Assembly (NCBI GenBank): GCA_964422415.1
Contig: CAYRBI010000004.1
Coordinates: 1 to 64,000 of the forward strand
DNA length: 64,000 nucleotides
Reading direction: 5' to 3'
Source of the DNA: OLB16 sp964422415
GTDB lineage: Bacteria > Hinthialibacterota > Hinthialibacteria > OLB16
The stretch's first letter is position 1. Each line of letters begins with the position of its first letter. A model generated the notes under the pieces. It had not been told where the DNA came from. It worked only from the letters and a program-made list of their open reading frames with translations, and searched no databases. Position numbers and translations under genes: made by a program. Of this stretch, positions 53,174 through 62,240 are shown piece after piece.

Positions 53174-54118
53174 ATGCAACACATCCGGTTTCTGCTTCCA
53201 GCGGCTCTGGCATTGCTTGTAGTAGTGGGGTGTGGCCCAGAGGGTAGTCACGATGCCTTCGTATTCCAGGGGAAATATCCGTTCAAGGTAGCCACCACGG
53301 TGGGCATGGTGGGGGATGCGGTTGAGCATGTGGGCAGAGAATTCGTTCAGGTGGATGTGCTCATGCAACCGGGAGTGGACCCACACCTCTACAAAGCATC
53401 CTTGGGGAATGTCCGGACTCTGGACCGGGCGGATATGGTCTTCTTTGGCGGCCTTCACCTGGAAGGTAAAATGGTGTCGGTTCTGAGAAAGATCGGACAA
53501 CACAAACCCTCCATCGGTGTGGGGGATGCGCTCCCAAAGGAGAGGTTGCTTCTCCATGGAGAAGCTGGAGCCGAAGGCGCCACTGATCCGCACATCTGGT
53601 TCGATGCCTCTCTGTGGGCGCTGGTGGTCGAGGAGGTAGGGAAGGAACTGGGAGTTTTCGACCCTTCTCATGCCGAGGTGTACACAGCCAACGCCGCAGC
53701 TTACCGGGATGAGGTCCTGGCCCTGCATGAATGGGCCAAGAGCCGTATCGCGGAGATTCCCAAGCAACAGCGAGTACTCATCACTGCCCATGATGCCTTT
53801 CACTACTTTGGAAGAGTTTATGATATTGAGGTTATGGGGCTTCAGGGGATGAGCACCAGTACTGAGTTTGGATTGAATGATGTGAACCGGCTGGTCGATA
53901 CCATTGTGCAAAGAGGCATCAAGGCGCTCTTTATCGAAACCAGCATTCCGCGCCGGAGTATTGAGGCGGTCCAGGAGGGATGCCGCGCCCGTGGTCATGA
54001 AGTGGTCATTGGTGGAGAGCTCTTCTCGGATTCCATGGGCGCGAAGGGAACGCCGGAGGGAACCTACATTGGGATGGTCCGCCACAATGTGGATACCATC
54101 GTGGCGGCCCTCAAGTAA
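53174..54118 (+). CDS. Metal ABC transporter substrate-binding lipoprotein (YtgA/TroA-like)
   Basis: This 314-residue protein has a lipoprotein signal ending in LALLVVVGCG. The cluster A-I fold is shown by VATTVGMVGDAVEHVGREFVQ, DPHLYKAS, PHIWFDASLW, HDAFHYFGRVYDIEVMG and LFIETSIP. Histidines in the PHLYK, PHIWF and HDAFHYF segments are the expected metal ligands. Substrates of the family are Zn, Mn or Fe; the DtxR-like domain in the operon hints at Mn or Fe. The start at 53174 (MQHIRFLL) gives a proper lipoprotein signal; a longer frame to 53126 does not. Confidence 0.9.
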   Translation: MQHIRFLLPAALALLVVVGCGPEGSHDAFVFQGKYPFKVATTVGMVGDAVEHVGREFVQVDVLMQPGVDPHLYKASLGNVRTLDRADMVFFGGLHLEGKMVSVLRKIGQHKPSIGVGDALPKERLLLHGEAGAEGATDPHIWFDASLWALVVEEVGKELGVFDPSHAEVYTANAAAYRDEVLALHEWAKSRIAEIPKQQRVLITAHDAFHYFGRVYDIEVMGLQGMSTSTEFGLNDVNRLVDTIVQRGIKALFIETSIPRRSIEAVQEGCRARGHEVVIGGELFSDSMGAKGTPEGTYIGMVRHNVDTIVAALK

Positions 54119-54129
54119 ACGGAGGAATC

Positions 54130-54909
54130 ATGTCACCGACTGCTGCCGTTTCAGAACCTCCCATCGAAGTCTCGGATCTGACCGTGGCTTACTCCCACAG
54201 GCCGGTTCTCCGGGACATCAATCTGAAGCTTCCTGGTGGCCAGCTCATTGCAATCATTGGCCCCAACGGGGCGGGGAAGAGTACCTTGCTCAAGTCCATC
54301 ATGGGAATTCTCACTCCGGCCTTTGGGCAGGTACGCATTTTTGGTAAGCCACTTGAGGAGCAGCGTGGCCTGGTCGCGTATGTACCTCAACGTGGGGCGG
54401 TGGACTGGGACTTTCCGGCCAATGCCATGGATGTGGTGTTGATGGGACGGTATGGCAAGTTGGGTGTGTTCCAGAGACCACGCCCCCAAGATAAAGAAAT
54501 CGCACGTGCTTGCTTGGCCAAGGTGGCCATGGAGAGATTCGCAAACCGGCAGATCAACCAACTCTCAGGGGGACAACAACAACGTGTGTTCTTAGCGCGG
54601 GCCCTGGCTCAGGAAGCCGGGATCTACTTGATGGATGAGCCCTTTGCGGGAGTTGATGCCGCCACCGAACGTTCCATCATCGAACTCCTCCGCGAGCTCA
54701 AGACACAACAGAAGACGGTGGTCTGTGTGCATCATGACCTGCAGACCATCACCACCTATTTCGATCATGTAGTCCTGGTGAACCTGCGTTTGATTGCCTC
54801 GGGATCGACTGTGGATACCTTCACTGGTGAGAACCTGCGGGCCACTTACGGCGGAGGATTGACTCTCCTGACTGATGTTCTGAATCAGCTGCCTACGGGC
54901 GTTCACTGA
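54130..54909 (+). CDS. Metal ABC transporter ATPase (YtgB/TroB-like)
   Basis: This 259-residue ATPase has Walker A GPNGAGKST, signature LSGGQQQRVF and Walker B IYLMDEPFAGVD. The family-typical VAYVPQRGAVDWDFPANAMD, with the Mn/Zn-family WDFP motif, is present. GGAGGAATC precedes the ATG, 11 bases after the lipoprotein stop. It powers the two permeases that follow. Confidence 0.93.
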   Translation: MSPTAAVSEPPIEVSDLTVAYSHRPVLRDINLKLPGGQLIAIIGPNGAGKSTLLKSIMGILTPAFGQVRIFGKPLEEQRGLVAYVPQRGAVDWDFPANAMDVVLMGRYGKLGVFQRPRPQDKEIARACLAKVAMERFANRQINQLSGGQQQRVFLARALAQEAGIYLMDEPFAGVDAATERSIIELLRELKTQQKTVVCVHHDLQTITTYFDHVVLVNLRLIASGSTVDTFTGENLRATYGGGLTLLTDVLNQLPTGVH

Positions 54910-54931
54910 GAGGGAGAAAGGAGTCACCCGC

Positions 54932-56242
54932 ATGTGGGAAAACGCGCTTCGTTTCCTTTCCTTGCAAGATGCCAATGTGCGCTATGTGGTGTTGGGCTCC
55001 ATGCTCCTGGCGGGCACTACCGGGGTATTAGGTTGCTTCGCCTTTCTGCGGAAACGTTCTCTGGTGGGAGACGCGATTGCCCATGCCGCACTGCCGGGGG
55101 TATGCCTGGCATACCTCTTCACGGACTCCAAGGAGCCGGTGGTTCTCCTGGCGGGAGCTGCGCTGTCCGGTTGGGTGGCGACCTTCCTCATCGACAAGAT
55201 CCGCGATTTATGCCCACTTAAAGAAGATGCAGCCATTGCCATCGTGCTCACCGTCTTCTTCGGTGGGGGTATCACCCTGCTCACCGCGATCCAGAGCATG
55301 GGACGGGCCAGCCAGGCCGGACTGGACAAGTTTCTTTTTGGACAGGCTGCTTCCCTCATGTCACATGACGTTTGGGTTCTCAGTGCTCTGGCGGTTCTAC
55401 TGTGCGTGGCGGTGATTTTTTCTTTCAAGGAACTTCAGATTCTCTGCTTTGATCCCGAGTTCGCGCGTAGTATGGGACTGCCGGTCCGTACCCTGGAATT
55501 CATTCTCACCGCCCTGGTGGTGATCTCGATTGCAGTGGGACTGCAGATGGTGGGTGTCGTGCTCATGGCGGCCCTGTTGATTACCCCCGCTGCCGCGGCC
55601 AGGCAATGGACCGACAGCCTCCCCAAGATGGTTATTCTCGCTGGGGGGATTGGCTCAGCGAGTGGCATTGTGGGAGCCTTCGCCAGCTCTCTCGCACCAC
55701 GGATGCCCACTGGTCCCTGGATGGTGGTGACAGTCTCAGCGGTCTTCGGGTTGAGCCTGCTCCTGGCTCCCAAACGGGGGGTGCTTTCCCGCTGGCTGGT
55801 CAGGATCCGCACCCGTTCCACCGTGGCCGCCGAGCATGTGCTTACCACGCTCTACCGTAACGCCGAGTTAGAGGGGCGTTTTCTGCGTCCTATGCCGGTG
55901 AGTGACATCCTCCGCTACCGTCCCATGACTCAAACTCATGCCTTCTCGGTTTTGAGAGCGCTTAAATTGGATGGCATGGTCGCGCAGACGAAGACGGGGT
56001 GGACACTCACCGAGAAGGGATTATCCAGCGCCCGGAAAACCCTGCGCCGTCACCGTCTCTGGGAACTCTACCTGTCTCAGGAACTCAATCTCCCCGCGGA
56101 CAAGGTCCATCACACTGCCGATGAGGTCGAGCACTGGCTGACCGAGGCTCAGGAGGATGAGCTCGAGGCCATTCTCTCGCACCCCTCCAAAGACCCGCAT
56201 TCACACGTGATCCCTCGTAGACAGGAGATGTCAGCCTTATGA
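54932..56242 (+). CDS. Metal ABC permease fused to DtxR-like repressor (YtgCR-like)
   Basis: This 436-residue protein has a metal-type ABC-3 permease (residues 1-295; SLVGDAIAHAALPG, GLQMVGVVLMAALLITPAAA) followed by a complete DtxR/MntR-like repressor (about 297-436). The latter has a winged-helix segment (ILRYRPMTQTHAFSVLRALK) and a dimerisation and metal domain. The ligands of DtxR H79, E83, H98, E105 and H106 align with H374, E378, H393, E400 and H401. Asp397 replaces C102 of DtxR (Glu99 of MntR). DPHSHVIP is the usual DPHG segment. In Chlamydia the same fusion (YtgCR) is cut to release the repressor. GAAAGGAG precedes the ATG. Confidence 0.92.
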   Translation: MWENALRFLSLQDANVRYVVLGSMLLAGTTGVLGCFAFLRKRSLVGDAIAHAALPGVCLAYLFTDSKEPVVLLAGAALSGWVATFLIDKIRDLCPLKEDAAIAIVLTVFFGGGITLLTAIQSMGRASQAGLDKFLFGQAASLMSHDVWVLSALAVLLCVAVIFSFKELQILCFDPEFARSMGLPVRTLEFILTALVVISIAVGLQMVGVVLMAALLITPAAAARQWTDSLPKMVILAGGIGSASGIVGAFASSLAPRMPTGPWMVVTVSAVFGLSLLLAPKRGVLSRWLVRIRTRSTVAAEHVLTTLYRNAELEGRFLRPMPVSDILRYRPMTQTHAFSVLRALKLDGMVAQTKTGWTLTEKGLSSARKTLRRHRLWELYLSQELNLPADKVHHTADEVEHWLTEAQEDELEAILSHPSKDPHSHVIPRRQEMSAL

Positions 56243-57129
56243 ATTCCACCTTCTGGATTATTCTGACCGCCTGTTTGACTGGCGCCACCTGTGGCCCAGT
56301 CGGGTGTTTCCTGGTGTTACGGCGCATGGTGATGATGAGCGATGCCATCAGCCATTCAGTTCTGCCGGGGATTGTGATCGGTTTCTTGTTGACCGGCAGC
56401 CGTGTCCCACTGGTCATGCTTTCGGGGGCAGTGGTGTTTGGTCTGCTAACCGCCTGGCTGACCGAGCTGGTCAACAAGACGGGAGATGTGGAAAGTGGCG
56501 CTTCCATGGGAGTGGTTTTCACCCTCCTCTTCGCGCTGGGTGTAATCCTGATGTCAGCCTACACCGGACAGATCGATCTGGATGCCGATTGTGTTCTGTA
56601 TGGCGAGATCGCCTATGTGGGCTGGGATTCGTTTTTCATTGGTGGACATAGTCTGGGTCCACGCGCGGTATGGATGCTGGGAGCCAGCCTGATTATCAAT
56701 GTCCTGTTCATCACACTGTTTTATAAGCAACTCAAACTGTGTGCCTTTGATCCTGAAATGGCACGTTCATTGGGTGTCCGGACTGGGATCTATCATTATC
56801 TATTGATGACAGCGACCGCGCTGACCACAGTGGCTGCCTTCGAGAGCGTGGGAGCGATTCTGGTTGTGGCGATGTTGGTGGTTCCGGCCTCAACCGCCTT
56901 CTTGTTGACTCAACGGTTGGTCTCAATGTTGTTCTTGAGCGCAACGGTAGGTTGCCTTTCAGCTCTTCTGGGATATGCGTTCGCGCAGGCTTTTGATACC
57001 TCCATCTCAGGCGCGATGACCGTGACGGCGGGCCTCCTCTTTGTCTTGGCATTTCTTTTCTCTCCACACCATGGAGTTCTGATTAGGCGGTGGCGTGGGA
57101 TTGACACATCTTCTGTCCCGGATACTTGA
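56239..57129 (+). CDS. Metal ABC transporter permease (YtgD-like)
   Basis: This 296-residue ABC-3 permease has eight or so helices and MSDAISHSVLPGIVIGFLL and ESVGAILVVAMLVVPASTAF, matching the second permease of Tro/Ytg operons. Its ATG overlaps the stop of the fused permease gene (ATGA), so the two are coupled. The two permeases likely form a heterodimer. It ends the operon. Confidence 0.93.
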   Translation: MNSTFWIILTACLTGATCGPVGCFLVLRRMVMMSDAISHSVLPGIVIGFLLTGSRVPLVMLSGAVVFGLLTAWLTELVNKTGDVESGASMGVVFTLLFALGVILMSAYTGQIDLDADCVLYGEIAYVGWDSFFIGGHSLGPRAVWMLGASLIINVLFITLFYKQLKLCAFDPEMARSLGVRTGIYHYLLMTATALTTVAAFESVGAILVVAMLVVPASTAFLLTQRLVSMLFLSATVGCLSALLGYAFAQAFDTSISGAMTVTAGLLFVLAFLFSPHHGVLIRRWRGIDTSSVPDT

Positions 57130-57175
57130 TCCCCAATCCCACCCCGAAGATAAGGGGACTCTTTGGACGGGCGGT

Positions 57176-58534
57176 CTATTCTTGGCTGAAGACTTCACTC
57201 TCCTCTGTGCAAAGACGCGCATACCGGCGGTAAGTTCCCCACAAGATTCCAATTAGAATAGCAAACCGTGGCCGCGCCAGAAGCATCGACTCAGTGATGG
57301 AATTGAGCAAAACGATAGTGACACTGATCGCCATTCCCTTCAGGAGGGCCTTACTGGTTTCATTTTTGATGGCGAGAGCGGTGCTGATTAGATTCCAGAG
57401 ATTCCCCCCCAGATACACCAAGAAACAGATAAGCCCGGCCAGCCCAGTCTCGGCGGCTGTGATTAAATAGAGATTGTGTGGTTCCCTCTGAGTCAGAAGG
57501 TTACGGTAGATGATCGTTTGCATCCCATCATCACCGAATAATGTGGAGTACCTTCCGGTCACCAAGCGGTGAAAGAATCTTTCAATCCCAGATCCGAGGA
57601 GGGGCCGGTCCGCCACCATGGTGATTGCCGAAGAGGCGCCCCTCATGCGCCAGGCGATAGATCCATCATAAAATGATACCAGCCGTGCTCTCTCACCAAG
57701 TACCAAACCTCCCAGCACAATCGCGAGCAGGCAGGCGGCCACACCAATTTTGATACTTCGTGTTTGAATCTTTCCACTACCAATCACGAAGGTTGATACA
57801 GCGAGAGCGAGAACGGTCATCAGAATGGATGCTCTCGATCCTGTCGTGATTACTCCGATGATCAATAAGAGGCATATGAACACAAACACATTACGTGACC
57901 AACGGGAACAGCCAGAGTGGAAGTACAATCCCACCACCAAGGGGATTCCCATTACAAAAACGCAACCCAAGACAGTCGCCACTCCCAAAGGAAGAAAGGC
58001 TCGTCCTGTCAAAGGAGGTGCCTCCCAACCCATCAGCGTGGAGATCAACTTAGGTCCAAGAAGGAAGCAGATATTCACACAAATTCCAATTCCAGTCAGA
58101 CCCAAGTAGGTGTACAGGATGACAAGGGTATCACGCCGTGTCAGACGCAGATTGGGAAGGATGAGAACTGGCATCATCCAAAGACAGATCGCGATCAGAC
58201 AGGCAAAGCCACCAAAATTAGGTGTACAATTCATGGGGTTGAGGAATGTGCCCACAAGAGCGATGGCCAGCCAGGTTGTTAATCCCCAGAAAGTGAATCG
58301 TTCGGCTCTTGTCACCAGCTCGGCCCGCCGTTCACTACCCAAGAGCCAAAGTCCTCCAAAAAGAACTGCCGTGGCAAGAGAAAGGGGATCTATCCGCCAG
58401 TGGCCGACAATAATCGAATAGGGAACATCGAAACGGTTGAGCAGGAAGTAATCAGCTGTCAGTAGGAGACAGATACCCCACACTGGCTTGGATATGGACC
58501 GTAAGCCAGCAAGAGCCGTGGCAAGGGATGTCAC
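57176..58534 (-). CDS. O-antigen ligase/polymerase family (Wzy_C) membrane protein
   Basis: This 452-residue protein has about ten membrane helices and the family segment GSRASILMTVLALAVS, then LLGSGIERFFHRLVTGRY in the large periplasmic loop, and REPHNLYLITAAETGLAGLI. It likely joins or polymerises glycan on the periplasmic side. Its GTG start overlaps the stop of the upstream lipoprotein gene (GTGA). It is convergent with the metal operon. Confidence 0.88.
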   Translation of the reverse strand: MTSLATALAGLRSISKPVWGICLLLTADYFLLNRFDVPYSIIVGHWRIDPLSLATAVLFGGLWLLGSERRAELVTRAERFTFWGLTTWLAIALVGTFLNPMNCTPNFGGFACLIAICLWMMPVLILPNLRLTRRDTLVILYTYLGLTGIGICVNICFLLGPKLISTLMGWEAPPLTGRAFLPLGVATVLGCVFVMGIPLVVGLYFHSGCSRWSRNVFVFICLLLIIGVITTGSRASILMTVLALAVSTFVIGSGKIQTRSIKIGVAACLLAIVLGGLVLGERARLVSFYDGSIAWRMRGASSAITMVADRPLLGSGIERFFHRLVTGRYSTLFGDDGMQTIIYRNLLTQREPHNLYLITAAETGLAGLICFLVYLGGNLWNLISTALAIKNETSKALLKGMAISVTIVLLNSITESMLLARPRFAILIGILWGTYRRYARLCTEESEVFSQE

Positions 58535-59091
58535 CGTAAATCCTCCTGGCTCACCGGGATGTCTTCATCGTTTTTCAGACCCTCTCGATAAGGCAGTGGC
58601 TCCGCCAAATCAGCCAGACACTGTGCCAAGTATTTCCAGTCCGCACAATCATGCTCCCACAACCTCCAGGTGGTTCCTGGGATTATGCCATCAACGGGGG
58701 AAAGCCGGGACACAACCGAACAGGGGGCCCATTGGGTTCCGGCTCCTACTATGTCGACAGAGACCTCAAACTGGTCGTGCGATGGCGCGCATACCTCGCT
58801 GTCTCGTACAAGAATCAAACTGATATTTCCCAACCAGGAATCACCCGGGTATGCCAGGGGTTTGATCATGTAATCGTTGAGGGTTACGATCCAGGTGGTG
58901 CTCTCCGCCCCACCCTCCTCTGAAAGAGAAAAGCCCCGGCCATCACTCTGACCGGAGCTGAGTTTTCGCATCAGGTTGTCAACATATTCCTCATACTGGA
59001 AGATCACCTCCAGATTCTTCCGGTCTTCCGGTCCTGGACAACCCACCAGCAGGATGACAGCTGGTAACAACCACACCCCTCTCCCTTTCAT
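58531..59091 (-). CDS. Lipoprotein of unknown function
   Basis: This 186-residue protein has a lipoprotein signal with LLVGC at residues 15-19. The mature part has no recognised domain (TTWIVTLNDYMIKPLAYPGD, TTWRLWEHDCADWKYLAQC) and contains paired cysteines that could form disulfides. It is coupled to the O-antigen ligase gene by a 4-base overlap, which suggests a role in the same envelope pathway. Confidence 0.65.
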   Translation of the reverse strand: MKGRGVWLLPAVILLVGCPGPEDRKNLEVIFQYEEYVDNLMRKLSSGQSDGRGFSLSEEGGAESTTWIVTLNDYMIKPLAYPGDSWLGNISLILVRDSEVCAPSHDQFEVSVDIVGAGTQWAPCSVVSRLSPVDGIIPGTTWRLWEHDCADWKYLAQCLADLAEPLPYREGLKNDEDIPVSQEDLR

Positions 59092-59183
59092 AGATAGACC
59101 TGGTGGAAAAGGAGAGATGGTATGTTCCCTAAGTCTTCCAGTCCGCTTCTTCCAAGTCCCATGAATATGGAATGAGACCGCAC

Positions 59184-60341
59184 CTACTGTTTCCTGAAGG
59201 TTGCGATGTAGTTAACCGTTATCTCTGGCTGTTCTGTACTGTCTGTTTTAAAGATGATCTTTCCAGAACGGGTATCACTGGGAGCTTCAGACACAAATTT
59301 GGGGCTGACGGTGTAGATCTTCTGTGTAGGCGTGGCGCCTGGCTTGAGGGTGATCTCAAGGTCATCATTTCCTTTGCTACCGCTTTGTTCAATGGAAGTT
59401 ACCTCGAAAGCGGTTCCCGAGCGTGAGCTCAACGTCAGATCCCGCGAGATCTTCTTCCCGCGCGTGTTGGAGACATACACCCTTTTCGGCGTATGGTAGA
59501 GGTCTCCTTCCACATTCCAACGTACAGTGATGGTGTGGGTTGGATTCTTGGGGTCATCCGTGGCGAGGAGCACACGCTGACTCTGCTCACCCTCGGTCGA
59601 TCCAGCGGTCACATGGACTCGAACGATCTGTTGGACTTCATCATAGTTCTTGGCCGGTGGTTCTTTGTCTGGGGGGGGGACCGCCGCAGTGGTGGCTTGG
59701 ATCTCGGCCGAGTTAGTCTTGAGCGAAGTGATTTTGTAATGTCTCTCATCCTTCAGGTACTGGGAGGTTACGACTACATCTTTGGTGACGCTCTGCAATT
59801 TGCCCATGGCCCCCATGTCCAGCTGGGTGGGGACAATACGCCAGTCAATCATGATCGAGCCCGAAAACCGGAACACTTGGGCGGGATTGGTCGGGTCGTT
59901 CGTATAGGCCCGGACAGTCAGGTTCTGGTTACCATACTTACCCTTAGGATCCAATGTGATCACCATCGAGGCGGAGGCTCCAGGAGCAATCTCCGTGGCG
60001 GAAACGACCGCCGAGGTGCATCCACAAGAGGGTTTGGTTTTACTGATTACCAGTTTCTCCTCGCCGGTATTACGGAAGGTATAGGTGTGGGAGATGCTTT
60101 TCACATTGTCTGCACGGATGGCGCCGAAATCAAAATCAGGTTGGAGTACCTCCAGGCGGGCCTTGCTCTCAGGCTTGGGCGCTGGGGGCTCTCTGTCATT
60201 TTCGGTGATCTCCATCTCTGGTGTAGCATCCTTCGGCAATAAAGTGTCAGCCCAAGCCCCAGCCACAGGACCGGGTGTGTAACCCCATAACAATGCAAAC
60301 ATCACAACCCATGATTCTAGAACCACCAATACACGCTTCAT
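59184..60341 (-). CDS. DUF1573 exported protein, paralogue 1
   Basis: This 385-residue protein has a signal peptide and DUF1573/ASPM-like Ig domains. The signature KPSCGCTSAVVSATEIAPG and the strand pattern VITLDPKGKYGNQNLTVRAY are typical. Two or three such domains are present, each an Ig-like fold. DUF1573 proteins are exported and frequent in Bacteroidetes and PVC bacteria; their function is unknown. It follows the second paralogue on the same strand, separated by about 265 bases. Confidence 0.85.
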   Translation of the reverse strand: MKRVLVVLESWVVMFALLWGYTPGPVAGAWADTLLPKDATPEMEITENDREPPAPKPESKARLEVLQPDFDFGAIRADNVKSISHTYTFRNTGEEKLVISKTKPSCGCTSAVVSATEIAPGASASMVITLDPKGKYGNQNLTVRAYTNDPTNPAQVFRFSGSIMIDWRIVPTQLDMGAMGKLQSVTKDVVVTSQYLKDERHYKITSLKTNSAEIQATTAAVPPPDKEPPAKNYDEVQQIVRVHVTAGSTEGEQSQRVLLATDDPKNPTHTITVRWNVEGDLYHTPKRVYVSNTRGKKISRDLTLSSRSGTAFEVTSIEQSGSKGNDDLEITLKPGATPTQKIYTVSPKFVSEAPSDTRSGKIIFKTDSTEQPEITVNYIATFRKQ

Positions 60342-60606
60342 TTGGGAATCTCCCTGATAAAAATGCTTTCGGGTCTGCGTGCTCCTCCAAAGGAGCCTGT
60401 TCTTTCTACTGTGAATATTAACTCCAGCGCCAAAGGTTCAATTTCACCCTGGGGTTCGTTAACTGAACCGCCCCCCCGGAATCCAGTGAACAGAACATCT
60501 ACATAACAACTCTTCACCAAGTCAAGTCACGCCCCTGCAAGTGCAGGGACGCCATTCTGGCTTGGGTTGGAGAATGTGTCGATATCTGGATCGGAGCTGG
60601 TACTCT

Positions 60607-61916
60607 CTATTTCCCAAAGTTGGCCTTGTAGGGTACGGTCAGATCCGGTTTTTCCGGATGTGTTGTATGGAAAATGATACTCCCAGACCGGCNNNNNNNN
60701 NNNNNNNNNNNNNNNNNNNNNNNNNNNNNNNNNNNNNNNNNNNNNNNNNNNNNNNNNNNNNNNNNNNNNNNNNNNNNNNNNNNNNNNNNNNNGTCAGATC
60801 CGGTTTTTCCGGATGTGTTGTATGGAAAATGATACTCCCAGACCGGCTCCCCTTTGCGGATCCATCCGGATTTTTGGGACTGATGGTGTATATCTTCTTC
60901 ACCTGAGTCGATTCTGGTTTCAATGTCACCTCGACATCTTGGACTCCCGCTTCGCCTTTGATTTCGATGGAGGTCACCTCAAAGGGGGTTCCCTTGTGTG
61001 AGAGAATAGTTAATTCTTTGGGGGTCTTGTTTCCCTTGAGGTCATTCACAACCACCTTTTCCATGTTGCAGCTCAGGTCCCCCTCGACAGTCCAACGGAC
61101 AGTCACCGTATGAGTCGGATTCTTCGGATCATCCGTGGCGATATAGAGACGTTGAGTTTGTAAGCCTTCGGTGGAACCAGCGGTCACGCTAACCCGGACA
61201 GTCCGCGAAACCTCAATAAATGACTTTTTCGGGGAGGGTGATTGGGGGTCTGGGTTGACCGTGGTGACCGCTTTGATTTCCGGACTTCCCACCTTGAGGG
61301 CGGTGATCTTGAATTGCGGCTCATTCTCCATGTATTGGGAGGTTACGGTCACATTCTTGGTGGCGCTTTCCAGCTTACCCAAATGCCCCATATCCAGCAT
61401 GAGAGGGATCACCCGCCAAGAGGAAAGAATTGTGCCCGACATACGGAGCATTTGTGAGGCATTCGTGGGATCATTGGTACTGACCCGGACAGTGATGGTT
61501 TGGTTTCCCGATTTCCCCTTGGGATTCAACTTGGCTGTGACGGTGGCGGTCGCTCCAGGAGCGATCTGGGTGGCGGAGGCGACGGCCGAGGTGCAACCAC
61601 AGGAAGGCTTCACCTTATTGATCAGCAGAGTTTCCTCCCCAGTGTTGCGCAGGACAAAGGTATGTGAAATGGATTTAGCATCTGCTGAGTGGACAGATCC
61701 GAATTCGTATACAGGATCCGCGACCTGCAAGCGCGCCTTGCATTCAGGATTGGGAGGAGGAGTATCTTTATCCGCCTTTTGAATATTAACTTCGGGTTTC
61801 TTAGCTTCCGCTTTTGTGTCTTCCGCCCAAACCTTGTCCGTAAAAGTAAACGAACACACACATACTAGTGCCAGTAACACCACCAACGGCTGTCGAACAA
61901 CAGAAACTCGATTCAT
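60607..61916 (-). CDS. DUF1573 exported protein, paralogue 2, split by a false scaffold gap
   Basis: Reading from ATG 61916 down, the frame is open to 60793, where 100 N begin. The 55 bases before and after the N are identical. Removing the N and one copy leaves 1155 bases (385 codons including stop) and a frame that continues through VPYKANFGK to TAG at 60609-60607. The merged protein has 384 residues, against 385 in paralogue 1, with the same SCGCTSAVASATQIAPGA signature and an equivalent C-terminus. The split is therefore an assembly artefact, not a truncation. Confidence 0.88.
60693..60792. other. False scaffold gap (100 N between identical 55-bp ends)
   Basis: Bases 60638-60692 and 60793-60847 are the same 55 bases in the same orientation. 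The contigs therefore overlap and the real distance is negative. Merging restores one reading frame (see the CDS at 60607-61916). Confidence 0.93.
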
Positions 61917-62240
61917 CTTGGAATCCCTCTAGATATAGTAGTTTACCAATTCTCGTCTTGTTGGGAGGAGCCTAATGATATGGCTGTTCCCCGTTGATCC
62001 AAAGCCAGGATGTTCAATCCTCTTGGATACCCCGTCAAGGTCACCCATGCCTTTTCTTCCCTAAAAGACGCTATTGACACAACGATTGTCCCCCATTATA
62101 CCTAACGCTCAATGGCGTAAAGGACGCCTCCCTGGTCTGCGGAAAGAACCGAGTTCACCTTCTAGAAATGGCGACATAACAACCTTCTTTCGGCCTGAGA
62201 TTGCAGACCACAGGCACTTCAGTTTGAAAGGAGGTTTGTC
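61917..62240. other. Divergent intergenic region, 324 bases
   Basis: The region separates two diverging genes. Apart from the promoter at 62074-62102 and a GGAGGAG stretch near 61957, no gene, repeat or strong hairpin was found. The leader of the rightward gene would be about 135 bases long, enough for a structured element, but none is obvious. Confidence 0.5.
62074..62102 (+). promoter_or_regulatory. Promoter for the 62241 gene
   Basis: TTGACA (62074-62079) and TATACC (62097-62102) are 17 bases apart. This is one of the two best sigma-70-like matches in the window; the other is the recA promoter. Confidence 0.6.

Noticed and set aside
60541..60906. Plus-strand frame crossing the second run of N
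   Set aside because: It consists of antisense DUF1573 sequence and N. It has no domain and depends on the false gap.
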